DNA from: Phycisphaerales bacterium
GTDB lineage: Bacteria > Planctomycetota > Phycisphaerae > Phycisphaerales > UBA1924
Assembly: GCA_029260375.1 (NCBI GenBank)
Contig: JAJDDI010000032.1
Coordinates: 1-62,212 of the forward strand
Length of the DNA: 62,212 bases
Reading direction: 5' to 3'
Under the pieces are notes generated by a model. The model made no database searches, was not told where the DNA came from, and was given only the letters and a program-made list of their open reading frames with translations. The translations under genes and the position numbers were made by a program. Below are positions 35,526 to 44,245 of this stretch, one piece after another (the first letter of the stretch is position 1; each line of letters begins with the position of its first letter).

Positions 35526-37402
35526 GCGACCCCGCGCCCACACCCTCACGCCTCGTCCCGATCCTGCGCAACCTCGACCCGCGCGCGCTCTTCTTCGGCC
35601 CGATCTTCCAGAAGGACATGCGCATCTCCGGGCGCAAGCTCGGCGTCTACATCGGGCGCTGCGCCTTCGCCCTCCTGCTCGCCGTGGTCATCACCATCGC
35701 CTTCGTCAGCGTCCTGCGGAACACCGGCCAGAGAGAGTCCGCCAGCGCCCGCATCCAAGCGCTCCAGGGCGTCGCCCCCGTCTTCGTGATCTCCGTGCTC
35801 TGGGTCCAGTTCGGCGCGATGACCCTGCTCGCCCCCGTCCTCACCGGCGGCGCCATCTGCGAAGAACGCCGCGCCCAGACCCTCCCCGCCCTGCTCACCA
35901 CACCCCTCTCCCCCCTCCAGATCGTCTGCTCCAAGGGCGCCAGCCGCCTCGCCCAGCTGCTGATCATCGGCCTGCTCTCCCTGCCCGTGCTCCTTGGCGT
36001 CCGCCTCTTCGGCGGCGTCCGCGCCGAGACCGTCCTCGCCGGCGCCTCGATCTCCATCAGCGCCACCATCATGGCCGCCAGCGTCGGCCTCTTCTTCTCC
36101 TCCCGCGCGGCGCGCGCCACCACCGCCACCCTCGCCGCCTACTGCACGCTCATCCTCCTCATGGCCGGCCTCCCCCTCCTGGGCGTCGCCCTCAACGAGT
36201 ACGCCAGGCACGAGTTCCCCAGCGCCCGCCTGCCCCAAGTCCTCGGCGCCTGGGCCCCCAACTGGCCCCTCCGCATCCCCGACACCGCCATCTACGCCTC
36301 AAGCCCACCGGCAGCGCTCGGCGCTGTCTCCTGGGGCTCGGACCAGGGCGTCCCCGTCCGCGACATCTGGGTCAGTTCCACCATCGTCTCGCTGGTCATC
36401 AGCCTCTTCAGCGTCGGGCTCGCCAGCCTCTCGCTCCGCGGCGTCATGCGTCGCTCGCTGGGCGCCCCCAGGCTCACGCGCTCCCAGCGCCGCACACGGC
36501 GCAAGGCCATCGCCGCCGGCGACGCGCCCCCCGAGCAGTCCGGCGCCCTGCGCTCCCGGCGCTCGCGCCGCGTCGGCGACCTGCCCGTGCTCTGGCGCGA
36601 GATCCGCCAGTCTCTCTTCCCGACGCGCGCCATGCTCGCCGTCTCCATCCTCGGCGTCCTGCTCATTGAGGGCGTCATGCTCCTGGCGATGGACATCGAC
36701 GAGATCGGCCTGGCCATGGTCCCCGTCCTCATCGGGATGGTCCTCATCCTGCTCCAGGCCGCCCTGCTCTCCTCCAGCGGCTTCTCCTCCGAACGCGAGG
36801 CCCGCACGCTCGACGTCCTGCTCACCAGCCGCGTCTCGCCCTTCCAACTCGTCGCCGGCAAGCTGCTCGGCTCCATCCGCCGCCAGTGGTTTATCCCCCT
36901 CGTCCTGCTCGCGCACACCGCCCTGATCGTCGACTTCGCCGAGGCCCACCCCATCGTCCTCGTCCACCTGACGATCATCATGCTCGGGCCCATCCTCATG
37001 CTCAGCGGCACGGGCGTCTTCTTCGGCCTCTGCTTCCGCAAAAGCATCACCGCGTCCGCCGTCAACCTCGCCCTTGCACTCGCCCTCTGGCTTCTTCTCC
37101 CGATCGGCGGGGTCGTCGTCGCGGAACTCGTGTTCAACAGCGGCGACCTGAGCCAGTCCTTCGGGCACTTCGTCATCTTCACCCACCCCGTCGCGCAGGG
37201 CGTCATATCCGTCGAAGGCGCCCACGACGAGTTCGCCGAACGCATCACCAATCTCGACTACGACGTCATCGACGCCGACCTGACGGGTGTCGGCTGGACC
37301 ATCTATCTGGTGTGCGCGTTCTTGATCCAGGCGTTCGTCGGTGTCCTGGGCGCCCTCGCCGCCGTGCTCCGCTTCACGCGCTACACCGGGCGCACGCCAT
37401 AA
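35522..37402 (+). CDS. ABC-2-type transporter permease
   Basis: The 626-residue protein holds two sets of about six membrane helices. Each set has the ABC-2/NatB pattern: an ERRAQTLPALLTTPLSPLQI loop (about 120) and SEREARTLDVLLTSRVSPFQ (about 421). These are the coupling segments before a transmembrane helix that follow GGAICEE and SSSGFS. A charged linker near 315-355 joins the halves. As a fused permease it would pair with the ATPase just upstream; substrate unknown, probably an envelope component handled by the VWA machinery. Confidence 0.9.
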   Translation: MSDPAPTPSRLVPILRNLDPRALFFGPIFQKDMRISGRKLGVYIGRCAFALLLAVVITIAFVSVLRNTGQRESASARIQALQGVAPVFVISVLWVQFGAMTLLAPVLTGGAICEERRAQTLPALLTTPLSPLQIVCSKGASRLAQLLIIGLLSLPVLLGVRLFGGVRAETVLAGASISISATIMAASVGLFFSSRAARATTATLAAYCTLILLMAGLPLLGVALNEYARHEFPSARLPQVLGAWAPNWPLRIPDTAIYASSPPAALGAVSWGSDQGVPVRDIWVSSTIVSLVISLFSVGLASLSLRGVMRRSLGAPRLTRSQRRTRRKAIAAGDAPPEQSGALRSRRSRRVGDLPVLWREIRQSLFPTRAMLAVSILGVLLIEGVMLLAMDIDEIGLAMVPVLIGMVLILLQAALLSSSGFSSEREARTLDVLLTSRVSPFQLVAGKLLGSIRRQWFIPLVLLAHTALIVDFAEAHPIVLVHLTIIMLGPILMLSGTGVFFGLCFRKSITASAVNLALALALWLLLPIGGVVVAELVFNSGDLSQSFGHFVIFTHPVAQGVISVEGAHDEFAERITNLDYDVIDADLTGVGWTIYLVCAFLIQAFVGVLGALAAVLRFTRYTGRTP

Positions 37403-37410
37403 CGCGAAGC

Positions 37411-37477
37411 GGTAGGGCAGGCGTCCCGCCCGCCGTCAACTCACTCCATACACGGTGGGGCAGGCGTCCCGCCTGCC
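37411..37477. repeat. Two direct half-copies of the GGCAGGCGTCCCGCC repeat
   Basis: GGTAGGGCAGGCGTCCCGCC starts at 37411, and a near copy, GGTGGGGCAGGCGTCCCGCC, starts at 37454. Both face the same way between convergent genes. Each is self-complementary at its core. Confidence 0.85.
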
Positions 37478-37483
37478 AACAAC

Positions 37484-38173
37484 TCACTCGACAAACACCG
37501 AGATCTCCTCCAGCCCCTTCCGCCCGATCCGCGGCACCACGCAATCGCTCGTCGGGTACCCCATCGGGATCAGCAGGAACGCCCGCTCGTGCTCCGGGCG
37601 CCCCAGCGCCTCGCGCAGGAACCCCATCGGGCTGGGCGTGTGCGTCAGCGTCACCAGCCCCGCGCAGTGCGCCGCGGCCAGCAGCATCCCCGTCGCGATC
37701 CCCACGCTCTCGTTGAGGTAGTACGTCTGCCCGCCCTCGTCCGTCTTCTTGAGCGCGAACACCACCACCAGCCACGGCGCGATCTCCAGGAACCGCTTGT
37801 CCGGGTCCGTCCCGAACGGGCGCAGGTCCTCGAGCCACCGCTCGCTGGCGCGTGAGCTGTAAAACTCCCGCTCCTCCTCCTCGGCCGCCTTCCGGATCCG
37901 CGCCTTCGTCGCCGGGTCCGAGACCGCGACGAACCGCCACGGCTGCTTGTTGGCCCCGCTCGGCGCCGTCCCCGCCGTCCGGATCACCCACTCGATCGTC
38001 TCCCGGCTCACCGGCGCGTCGGAGAACATCCGCACCGTCCGGCGCTTGCGCATCACCCCGTAGAACGCCCGGGCCGCCTCCGCCGAGGGAATCCCCGGCT
38101 CGTACCGCTCAAGCGGATCGTGCGGGGCGTCCGCCGGCGGCGGGGCGTACAGGGGCTCTTCTCGCTGCGTCAT
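37484..38173 (-). CDS. Nitroreductase family protein
   Basis: The 229-residue FMN enzyme has VMRKRRTVRMFSDAPV (about 41-56), TAGTAPSGANKQPWRFV (about 68) and ESVGIATGMLLAAAHCAGL (about 157), the FMN- and dimer-forming parts. The C-terminal MGYPTSDCVVPRIGRK is typical of the BluB/iodotyrosine-deiodinase-like side of the family. ATG 38173 has an AGGAGG site; frames upstream are not coding-like. Confidence 0.92.
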   Translation of the reverse strand: MTQREEPLYAPPPADAPHDPLERYEPGIPSAEAARAFYGVMRKRRTVRMFSDAPVSRETIEWVIRTAGTAPSGANKQPWRFVAVSDPATKARIRKAAEEEEREFYSSRASERWLEDLRPFGTDPDKRFLEIAPWLVVVFALKKTDEGGQTYYLNESVGIATGMLLAAAHCAGLVTLTHTPSPMGFLREALGRPEHERAFLLIPMGYPTSDCVVPRIGRKGLEEISVFVE

Positions 38174-38301
38174 CCGGGCCTCCTGGGCTGGACCCGACGA
38201 TACGCCCCCGCGGACGCGACTATTCCCATGCCGCCAGTTCCGCGACCGCCAGTTCCGCCCGCTCGTGCAGCGCCCGCCCCCCCCCGGCCGATACACACCC
38301 G

Positions 38302-41196
38302 GTGCGCCCCAACCGCTTGATCATCCTCTGCTCCGCCCTGTTCACCGCCCTGTTTACCGCCTCGCTTGCCGCCGCCGAGCCCCCCGTCCCCACCCCAGGC
38401 CCGGCAAAGGCCACGCGTCCCGAGCGGGCGTCCCGTGTGGTCGCCCTCTTCGATTTCGAGGAACGCTACACCAACCCCATCGAGGTCCCCGCGGGCTGGA
38501 TCCGGGGACAGACCGATCCAGAGATCGGTCGCGAGCGCGAGGGCTTCCCCCGCTTCAACCGCGCCCAGCTCGACTACCAGGCCCGCGCCCTGGACGGCGA
38601 GGGCAGCGTCCGCGTCGAGGCCCGCGGCGGCTCGGGCAGCCTCATCCTCCGACCGGGCGTCATCCCCATCTTCCCCGGCGCCGACTACCTCGCCGTCGCC
38701 AGCGTCCGAACCCAGAACGTCACGCACACCCGCGCCGTCCTCGCCGCCCGCCTGCTCGACCAGTCGCTCGAGCCCATCCCCGGCTCCGAGTCCCGGTCCG
38801 AGCCCACGCGCTCGCCCAACACCTGGACGCGCCTGCGCGCCCCCGTCCTGGGCGAGCACCCCACCGCCGCCTACCTCCAGCTCGAACTCCTTCTCCTCCA
38901 GCCCGACCAGCTCCACCCCGATCGCCTCGACGAGCCCTTCCACATCGCCCGCGAGGACTTCGACGCCCGCGCCTGGTTCGACGACGTCGGCGTCGTCGCC
39001 CTCCCCCGCATCCAGGTCCGCAGCACCAGCCCCGCCGGCGTGACCGTCGCGCCCCTGCGCCCCAGCTTCGACCTGCTCGTGCGCGACCTGGCGGGCGACG
39101 CCCTCCGCGTGGACGCGATCATCACCGACGCCCGAGGCCAGGAGATCGATCGCCACACACGCCAGCTCCCCGGCGGGCGCCTCGTCGAGGGCTGGACACC
39201 CCGCATCAGCCGCCTCGGCTGGTACAAGGCCGCGCTCGAGGTCCGTGTCGATAACGTGCTCGTCGGCTCCAGCGAGACCGCCTTCGCCTGGGTCCCCGCC
39301 TACCGCGTCCCCGACCGTGTCGGTTCAGGCCCCGACGCCCGCCCCAGCCTGCTCGAAGACTGGGAGCAGTTCGCGCTCATGATCGAGCGCGTCGATGAGC
39401 CCGCGATCGATGATCTGGTGGACCTCATCCGCGCCTCGGGCGTCGGCGCCGCCACCATCGGCGCCTGGGGCTGGCTCGACGACCAGGACGCCCAGGACCA
39501 GCACGTCACCCGACTCTCGCCCGCCATCAACGACCTGCTCGATGCATGGATACGCGTCACCCTCAGCCTCGCCAGCGTCCCGCCCCACATGGCCTCCGAC
39601 GCCACCATCGAACGCCACGACGTCATCTCCCTCCTCGCCGCCGACGAGCCCGTCTGGATCCGCTCCGCCGCCCCGCTCATCGACCGCTTCGCCCAGCGCG
39701 TCCGCAACTGGCAGCTTGGCGCCCCCCTCCCCGCGGCGCCGCTCGAGTTCACCGACCTGCCCGCGAACCTTGACCGCATCACGGCCCGCCTCTCGGGCAT
39801 GATCCCCGGACCCATCATCGACATCCCCTGGCACACCGACGACCTGATCGACCCCGCCGCCGCGCGCTGGGGACGCGACCTGACCCTGCTGGGTGTGCCC
39901 GGCGAAACCCCCGAGGCCTACGCGCCCCTCGCCGACGACTGGAACCGCGCCCTCGCCACCGCGCCAGCGCCCGCCAGCGCCGACCCCTCCGACCGCCCCG
40001 GGCTCACCTTCGTCATCGACCCGATCGACCCGGACCGCTTCGGAGCGCGCCAGTCCGCCGCCGAGTTCGTCCGTCACGCCGTCATGTTCTGGTCCGCCTT
40101 CGCCCCGACCTACACCCCCGAGGGCGACCGCCCGGCCCGGACCACGCTCGCGCTGACCGACCCCTGGACCATCGAGCCCGGGCGCCGCCCCCGCGCGGCG
40201 CCCACGCCCGCCTTTCCCGCGATGCGCGCCCTGATCGACCGCCTCGCCGGACGCCGCGTCTCCCGCGAACTCGACAACCACGCCAACATCCGCGCCATGC
40301 TCCTCGAGCCCTCCGCGGGCGCGGGGACCGACGCGGGCGGCGCCATCGTCCTCTGGAGCGAGGGCGCCGACCACGCCACATTCGAGCTCTACCTCGGCGA
40401 CGCCGAGATCACCGCCGTGGACATCTACGGCAACCACTCGCCCGTGGACGCGACCATGATCCCGGGCCTGGACATCCCGCTGCACCGCATCGAGGTCACC
40501 CGCGAGCCCGTCTTCCTCGAGGGCGTGGACACCACCCTGGTCACCTTCCTCGCCTCCCTCAACCTCCGCCCCGCCATGCTCGCCAGCATCGCCGACGAGC
40601 ACGAGGCCACCCTCACCATCGAGAACCCCTGGGGCGTGCCCATCCGCGGCGCCGTCTACATCGTCGAGCCCGGCGGCTACTCCGACCCCACCGGCGACAT
40701 CGACCGAAGCTGGCGCGTCTCACCCCGCAAGATCCACTTCCGCCTCGAGCCCGGCGCCCGACGCGAGTTCCCCGTCAGCGTCGCCTTCAGCCTCGCCGAA
40801 GAGGCCGGCCTCAAACGCGTCATCATGGACGTCGAGCTCACCGCGCGCCGCGACCACGGCGTCGTCCGCGCCGAGCACCCCCTCGAGATCGGTCTCCCCG
40901 GCATCGACCTGGACCTGAGCGCCCAGCGCGCCATCGGCGCCGACGGCGTCCAGTTCGTCGCCGTCGATCTCATCGTCACCAACAGCCGTGCCGAACCCAT
41001 CTCCTTCGACCTCATCGGCGTCGCCCAGGGACGCCCACGTGAACGCACCGCCGTCCCCCTGCTCGCCCCCGGCGAGATCGCCGCCCGCACCCTCGCCTTC
41101 GAATGGGGCCCCGACCTGGGCCAGGCCCGCATCGCCATCAGCCTCGTCCTGCCCGACAACAACGGACGCCTCAACAAGTCCATCAGCGTGGACTAG
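38302..41196 (+). CDS. Large secreted protein, possible glycosidase-like core
   Basis: The 964-residue protein starts at GTG with a signal peptide (MRPNRLIILCSALFTALFTA, then SLAAAE). Residues 45-230 look like a beta-sandwich carbohydrate-binding module (VVALFDFEERY; AAYLQLELLLLQPDQL). The middle (330-680) has alternating helices and strands as in a TIM-barrel hydrolase (LVDLIRASGVGAATIGAWGW; GLTFVIDPIDPDR). The end is Ig-like (LTIENPWGVPIRGAVYIVEP). No catalytic motif can be assigned. Its last codon overlaps the convergent methyltransferase stop in CTAG. Confidence 0.7.
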   Translation: MRPNRLIILCSALFTALFTASLAAAEPPVPTPGPAKATRPERASRVVALFDFEERYTNPIEVPAGWIRGQTDPEIGREREGFPRFNRAQLDYQARALDGEGSVRVEARGGSGSLILRPGVIPIFPGADYLAVASVRTQNVTHTRAVLAARLLDQSLEPIPGSESRSEPTRSPNTWTRLRAPVLGEHPTAAYLQLELLLLQPDQLHPDRLDEPFHIAREDFDARAWFDDVGVVALPRIQVRSTSPAGVTVAPLRPSFDLLVRDLAGDALRVDAIITDARGQEIDRHTRQLPGGRLVEGWTPRISRLGWYKAALEVRVDNVLVGSSETAFAWVPAYRVPDRVGSGPDARPSLLEDWEQFALMIERVDEPAIDDLVDLIRASGVGAATIGAWGWLDDQDAQDQHVTRLSPAINDLLDAWIRVTLSLASVPPHMASDATIERHDVISLLAADEPVWIRSAAPLIDRFAQRVRNWQLGAPLPAAPLEFTDLPANLDRITARLSGMIPGPIIDIPWHTDDLIDPAAARWGRDLTLLGVPGETPEAYAPLADDWNRALATAPAPASADPSDRPGLTFVIDPIDPDRFGARQSAAEFVRHAVMFWSAFAPTYTPEGDRPARTTLALTDPWTIEPGRRPRAAPTPAFPAMRALIDRLAGRRVSRELDNHANIRAMLLEPSAGAGTDAGGAIVLWSEGADHATFELYLGDAEITAVDIYGNHSPVDATMIPGLDIPLHRIEVTREPVFLEGVDTTLVTFLASLNLRPAMLASIADEHEATLTIENPWGVPIRGAVYIVEPGGYSDPTGDIDRSWRVSPRKIHFRLEPGARREFPVSVAFSLAEEAGLKRVIMDVELTARRDHGVVRAEHPLEIGLPGIDLDLSAQRAIGADGVQFVAVDLIVTNSRAEPISFDLIGVAQGRPRERTAVPLLAPGEIAARTLAFEWGPDLGQARIAISLVLPDNNGRLNKSISVD

Positions 41197-41975
41197 ACCG
41201 CCCTGAGCACGTACACCGCGTACCCGAACACGGGCTCCTCCATCTCCCGCCCGTCCTCGTCAACGATCCCCACGACGCGCATCGCCGACCGCCCCACGAG
41301 CCGCCGCCACTGCTCGCGGCTGTAGCTCCGCAGCCCGTACACCGAGTCGATCGACCGCGATCCCCGAGCCGTCTCCACGTCGATGTGGCTGATCACCCTC
41401 TCCCGGCGCGAGCCCACCGGCGGCAGGTACTGCGCCACCTGCCGCACCCGCGTCCCCCCGCGCCGCGCCGTCCACACGTCCTCGCTCTCGCGCTCCAGCC
41501 CGTACGCGCACGTGCTCAGCCCCAGCGCGTACACCCCGCCGCGGCGCAGCGCGATCGCCATCTGCCCAAGGTGCTCCAGCATCGCCGCGTCGCTCATCAG
41601 GTGGCGCACGCTGTTGATGGGGTTGAACGCAAACCCACACCTCGGACGCACCCCAGACGCGAAGCCGGTCATGTCCGCCTCGAAGAACGTCCCTCCGAGC
41701 CCGAGGCGTTCCTGCCGCTGCCGCGCGTACGCGACCATCCCCGACGACCGGTCGAACCCGACCACCCGCGCCCCCCGCCGCGCCGCCACCCGCAGATACC
41801 GCCCCGTCCCGCACGCCGGCTCCAGCCACGCGCCCCGCGACCCCGCCGGCACGTACCTGGCCTCGATCCGCGCCAGCCCGTCCACCTCGCGCGCCGTCCC
41901 CGGCGTGTGCAGGATGTCGTACACGGAAGCGTCTGCATAGAACGACTGCGGCGTACCCACGCCCGAGGGTAGCAT
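41193..41975 (-). CDS. Class I SAM-dependent methyltransferase
   Basis: The 260-residue enzyme has motif I GAWLEPACGTGRYLRVA (about 48-64), VVGFDRSSGMVAYARQR (motif II, about 71-87) and NPINSVRHLMS after FAFNP. This places it with small-molecule methyltransferases; substrate unknown. A GTG at 41960 in the same frame lies 5 bases after a TACCCT box and may be the real, leaderless start (255 aa). Confidence 0.8.
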   Translation of the reverse strand: MLPSGVGTPQSFYADASVYDILHTPGTAREVDGLARIEARYVPAGSRGAWLEPACGTGRYLRVAARRGARVVGFDRSSGMVAYARQRQERLGLGGTFFEADMTGFASGVRPRCGFAFNPINSVRHLMSDAAMLEHLGQMAIALRRGGVYALGLSTCAYGLERESEDVWTARRGGTRVRQVAQYLPPVGSRRERVISHIDVETARGSRSIDSVYGLRSYSREQWRRLVGRSAMRVVGIVDEDGREMEEPVFGYAVYVLRAV

Positions 41976-42002
41976 GGACCCTCCCCGAACAAAGGAGACT
42001 CG

Positions 42003-42557
42003 ATGAGCACCGCCAACCCCGCGATCGAGCAGATCGCCCGCGCTGTTGATGACCTCCCCTCGATCCTCGGGCGGTTCCTGCCCGGGTTCGACGACACAAA
42101 CCGGGCGGCGCAGACGCCCGATCTGCCCAACCACGTCATCTGGTCCCTTGGACACCTCGCGCTGTATCACCACCGCGCCGCCGAACGGATCGAGGGCGTC
42201 GCCGAGCCCGGCCCCCTGCCCGAGGACGCCTGGGTAACCGGCGACGGGACCGCCGGTGGGGCTTCTCGCTTCGACACCGAGAGCGTCTGCTTCGCGTCCA
42301 CGCCCAGCCCGGACGCGTCGATGTTCCCGACGCTCGACCGGGGAATCACGATCCACGCGGCCGCCAGCGCCCGCCTGGCCGCAGCGGTCCGCTCGCTCGA
42401 CGACGCCGGCTGCCAACGCGAGATCCCCTGGGGCCCGCGTGGGGCCACATGCACCGCGATCGTCCTGGCAACCCGCATGATCCACCACACGGGCTCGCAC
42501 GTCGGACAGATCCTTGACACCCGCCGGGCCCTGGGCCTGCCCCGCCTGATCGGGTAG
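42003..42557 (+). CDS. DinB superfamily protein
   Basis: The 184-residue four-helix metal-binding fold has the DinB histidines spread as NHVIWSLGHLALYHH (about 43-57) and MIHHTGSHVGQILDTRRALG (about 159-178). Members are often thiol-dependent or metal-dependent S-transferases with unknown substrates. A clean AAAGGAG site precedes the ATG. A second DinB-fold gene lies at 45513. Confidence 0.8.
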   Translation: MSTANPAIEQIARAVDDLPSILGRFLPGFDDTNRAAQTPDLPNHVIWSLGHLALYHHRAAERIEGVAEPGPLPEDAWVTGDGTAGGASRFDTESVCFASTPSPDASMFPTLDRGITIHAAASARLAAAVRSLDDAGCQREIPWGPRGATCTAIVLATRMIHHTGSHVGQILDTRRALGLPRLIG

Positions 42558-42568
42558 AACTGGCATCG

Positions 42569-42585
42569 GAACGAACGTTCTGAAA
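42569..42585 (+). promoter_or_regulatory. Predicted TetR operator before tetR
   Basis: GAACGAACGTTCTGAAA shares the pattern GAAC-x-A-x-C-x-x-T-x-x-GAAA with two sites before the SDR gene (43267 and 43300). It contains the 8-base palindrome GAACGTTC. Autoregulation is inferred. Confidence 0.55.
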
Positions 42586-42623
42586 CAATACCACCCCATC
42601 TCGCGTTCACCGATCAGAAACCC

Positions 42624-43217
42624 ATGGCACGACCCAAATCCTTCATCCCCGACGAAGCGCTCAAGAAGGCCATGCTCGTCTTCTGGGACAAGGGCTACGA
42701 GGGCGCGTCCATCCAGGACCTCACCGAGGCCATGGGCATCAACCGCTTCAGCCTCTACGACACCTTCGGCGACAAGCATGCGCTCTACCTCAAAACCCTC
42801 GACATGTACGCCGACTGCGTCGTCAAGTCGTTCACCAGGGGCCTGCTCGAACACGCCGAGAAAGTCGGGCCACTCGGTGCGATCGAGGCGAGCCTGCTGG
42901 GCATGGTCGACCGTGCCCACGAGCCCGCCGACGCCTGCGGCTGCCTCTACCAGCGCGCCGTCACTGAGATGGCCCACGACGACCCCGAGGTCCGCCGGCG
43001 CTTCGAGAAGTCGCAAGACCGCCTCCACCAGATCTACACCGACCTGCTCAAGGACGCCCGCGCCCGCGGCGAGCTGGGCGGGGGCGTCAGAATCCCCGAC
43101 GCCGCCTGGTCGCTGATCCTCCTCCAGATGGGCATCGTCTCGCTCGACGCCGCCCCGCCCCCCCGCAAGGCCGGGCGCGCCGCCGTCAGGGCCCTCATCT
43201 CAACGCTCCGCGCCTGA
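42624..43217 (+). CDS. TetR/AcrR family transcriptional regulator
   Basis: The 197-residue protein has the N-terminal helix-turn-helix GASIQDLTEAMGINRFSLYD (about 30-49) followed by TFGDKHALYLKTL. The C-terminal ligand-binding part includes DACGCLYQRAVTEMA, as in the YxaF/NemR branch. The adjacent SDR gene and three similar operator-like sites suggest it represses itself and the SDR gene until an electrophile or similar ligand binds. Confidence 0.93.
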   Translation: MARPKSFIPDEALKKAMLVFWDKGYEGASIQDLTEAMGINRFSLYDTFGDKHALYLKTLDMYADCVVKSFTRGLLEHAEKVGPLGAIEASLLGMVDRAHEPADACGCLYQRAVTEMAHDDPEVRRRFEKSQDRLHQIYTDLLKDARARGELGGGVRIPDAAWSLILLQMGIVSLDAAPPPRKAGRAAVRALISTLRA

Positions 43218-43266
43218 TCCAAACCCCTTGAAATCAACGGGATAGGGTCGCGGTCATAAAATAACA

Positions 43267-43316
43267 GAACGATCAGTTGGAAATATCTATTCTCAATCGG
43301 AACAATCAGTTAGAAA
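43267..43316 (+). promoter_or_regulatory. Two predicted TetR operators before the SDR gene
   Basis: GAACGATCAGTTGGAAA (43267-43283) and GAACAATCAGTTAGAAA (43300-43316) are direct copies spaced 33 bases apart, three helical turns. Both match the site before tetR. No clear -35/-10 pair is seen, though the AT-rich run around 43255-43290 is the likely promoter. Confidence 0.6.
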
Positions 43317-43398
43317 CCCGTGTTCCCTCCCCGACCCCGCCGGGCGCCGTGCCCGCGCGGGCCGATCGAATCAACGCCGCCACGCAAGGAGCCCTCCC

Positions 43399-44166
43399 AT
43401 GTCCAGCAACGCACTCGAAGGCAAGGTCGCCCTCGTCACCGGCGCCAGCTCCGGCATCGGCGCCGCCAGCGCCGTCGCCCTGGCCAGCGCCGGCGCCTCC
43501 GTCGTCCTCGCCGCACGCAGCATCGACAAGGGCGAGGCCGTCGCCGAGAAGATCCGCAGCGCCGGCGCCAAAGCCGTCTTCGTCCAGACCGACGTCACCG
43601 ATGACAAACAGCTCGCCCGCCTCGTCGCCGCCGCCGAGTCCGAGTTCGGCGCCCTCGACATCGCCTTCAACAACGCCGGGACCGAGGGAACACCCGGCCC
43701 CATCACCGACGCGGACCCGTCCAACTACGACACCGTCTTCGACACTAACGTCCGCGCCGTGCTCAACGCCATCCGCCACGAAATCCCCGCCCTCCGCAAG
43801 CGAGGCGGGGGAGTTATCATCAACACCTCGTCCATCCTGGGGCTGCGGGGTGTCGCCAACTTCGCCACCTACGCCGCCTCCAAGTTCGCCGTCGAGGGCC
43901 TCACCCGCTCGCTCGCGCTCGAACTCGCCAGCGACAACATCCGCGTCAACACCGTCGCCCCGGGCCCGATCGTCACCCCCATGCTCGAGCGTGCTACCGG
44001 CGGCAACACCGACGGCTTCAACGCCATCATCCCCATGAACCGCCCGGGCACGCCCGAAGAAATCGCCGACGCCGTCATTTTCCTCGCCTCCGACGCCTCC
44101 CGCTACATCACCGGGCACGCCCTGCCTGTGGGCGGGGGCGCCACCGCCGGCTTCGTCACCGGCTGA
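43399..44166 (+). CDS. SDR family oxidoreductase
   Basis: The 255-residue Rossmann enzyme has the cofactor loop VTGASSGIGAASAVAL (about 13-28), NNAG (about 92), the catalytic Ser in VIINTSSILG (about 140) and YAASK (about 155), the classic YxxxK. The C-terminal end GHALPVGGGATAGF is usual. The ATG follows AAGGAG. Cofactor is likely NAD(H) or NADP(H); the Arg in LAARSIDKGE slightly favours NADP. It is probably the main target of the neighbouring TetR regulator. Confidence 0.92.
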   Translation: MSSNALEGKVALVTGASSGIGAASAVALASAGASVVLAARSIDKGEAVAEKIRSAGAKAVFVQTDVTDDKQLARLVAAAESEFGALDIAFNNAGTEGTPGPITDADPSNYDTVFDTNVRAVLNAIRHEIPALRKRGGGVIINTSSILGLRGVANFATYAASKFAVEGLTRSLALELASDNIRVNTVAPGPIVTPMLERATGGNTDGFNAIIPMNRPGTPEEIADAVIFLASDASRYITGHALPVGGGATAGFVTG

Positions 44167-44199
44167 GTCTTCGCCCGGCAACGAAAGCTCCCCTGAGAT

Positions 44200-44239
44200 C
44201 CGGCGTCGATGAACTCTGTGTTCGTCGGCGCCGGTTCTT
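44200..44239 (+). terminator. Intrinsic terminator between the SDR gene and the convergent gene
   Basis: A 15-bp stem (44200-44214 with 44220-44234, two G-T wobbles) and a 5-base loop TCTGT are followed by TTCTTG on the plus strand. Confidence 0.7.
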
Positions 44240-44245
44240 GTGCGC

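Noticed and set aside
41976..43028. Extension of the minus-strand methyltransferase frame to over 600 codons
   Set aside because: The added part is antisense to the DinB and TetR genes and lacks protein-like features; the methyltransferase begins near 41975 or 41960.
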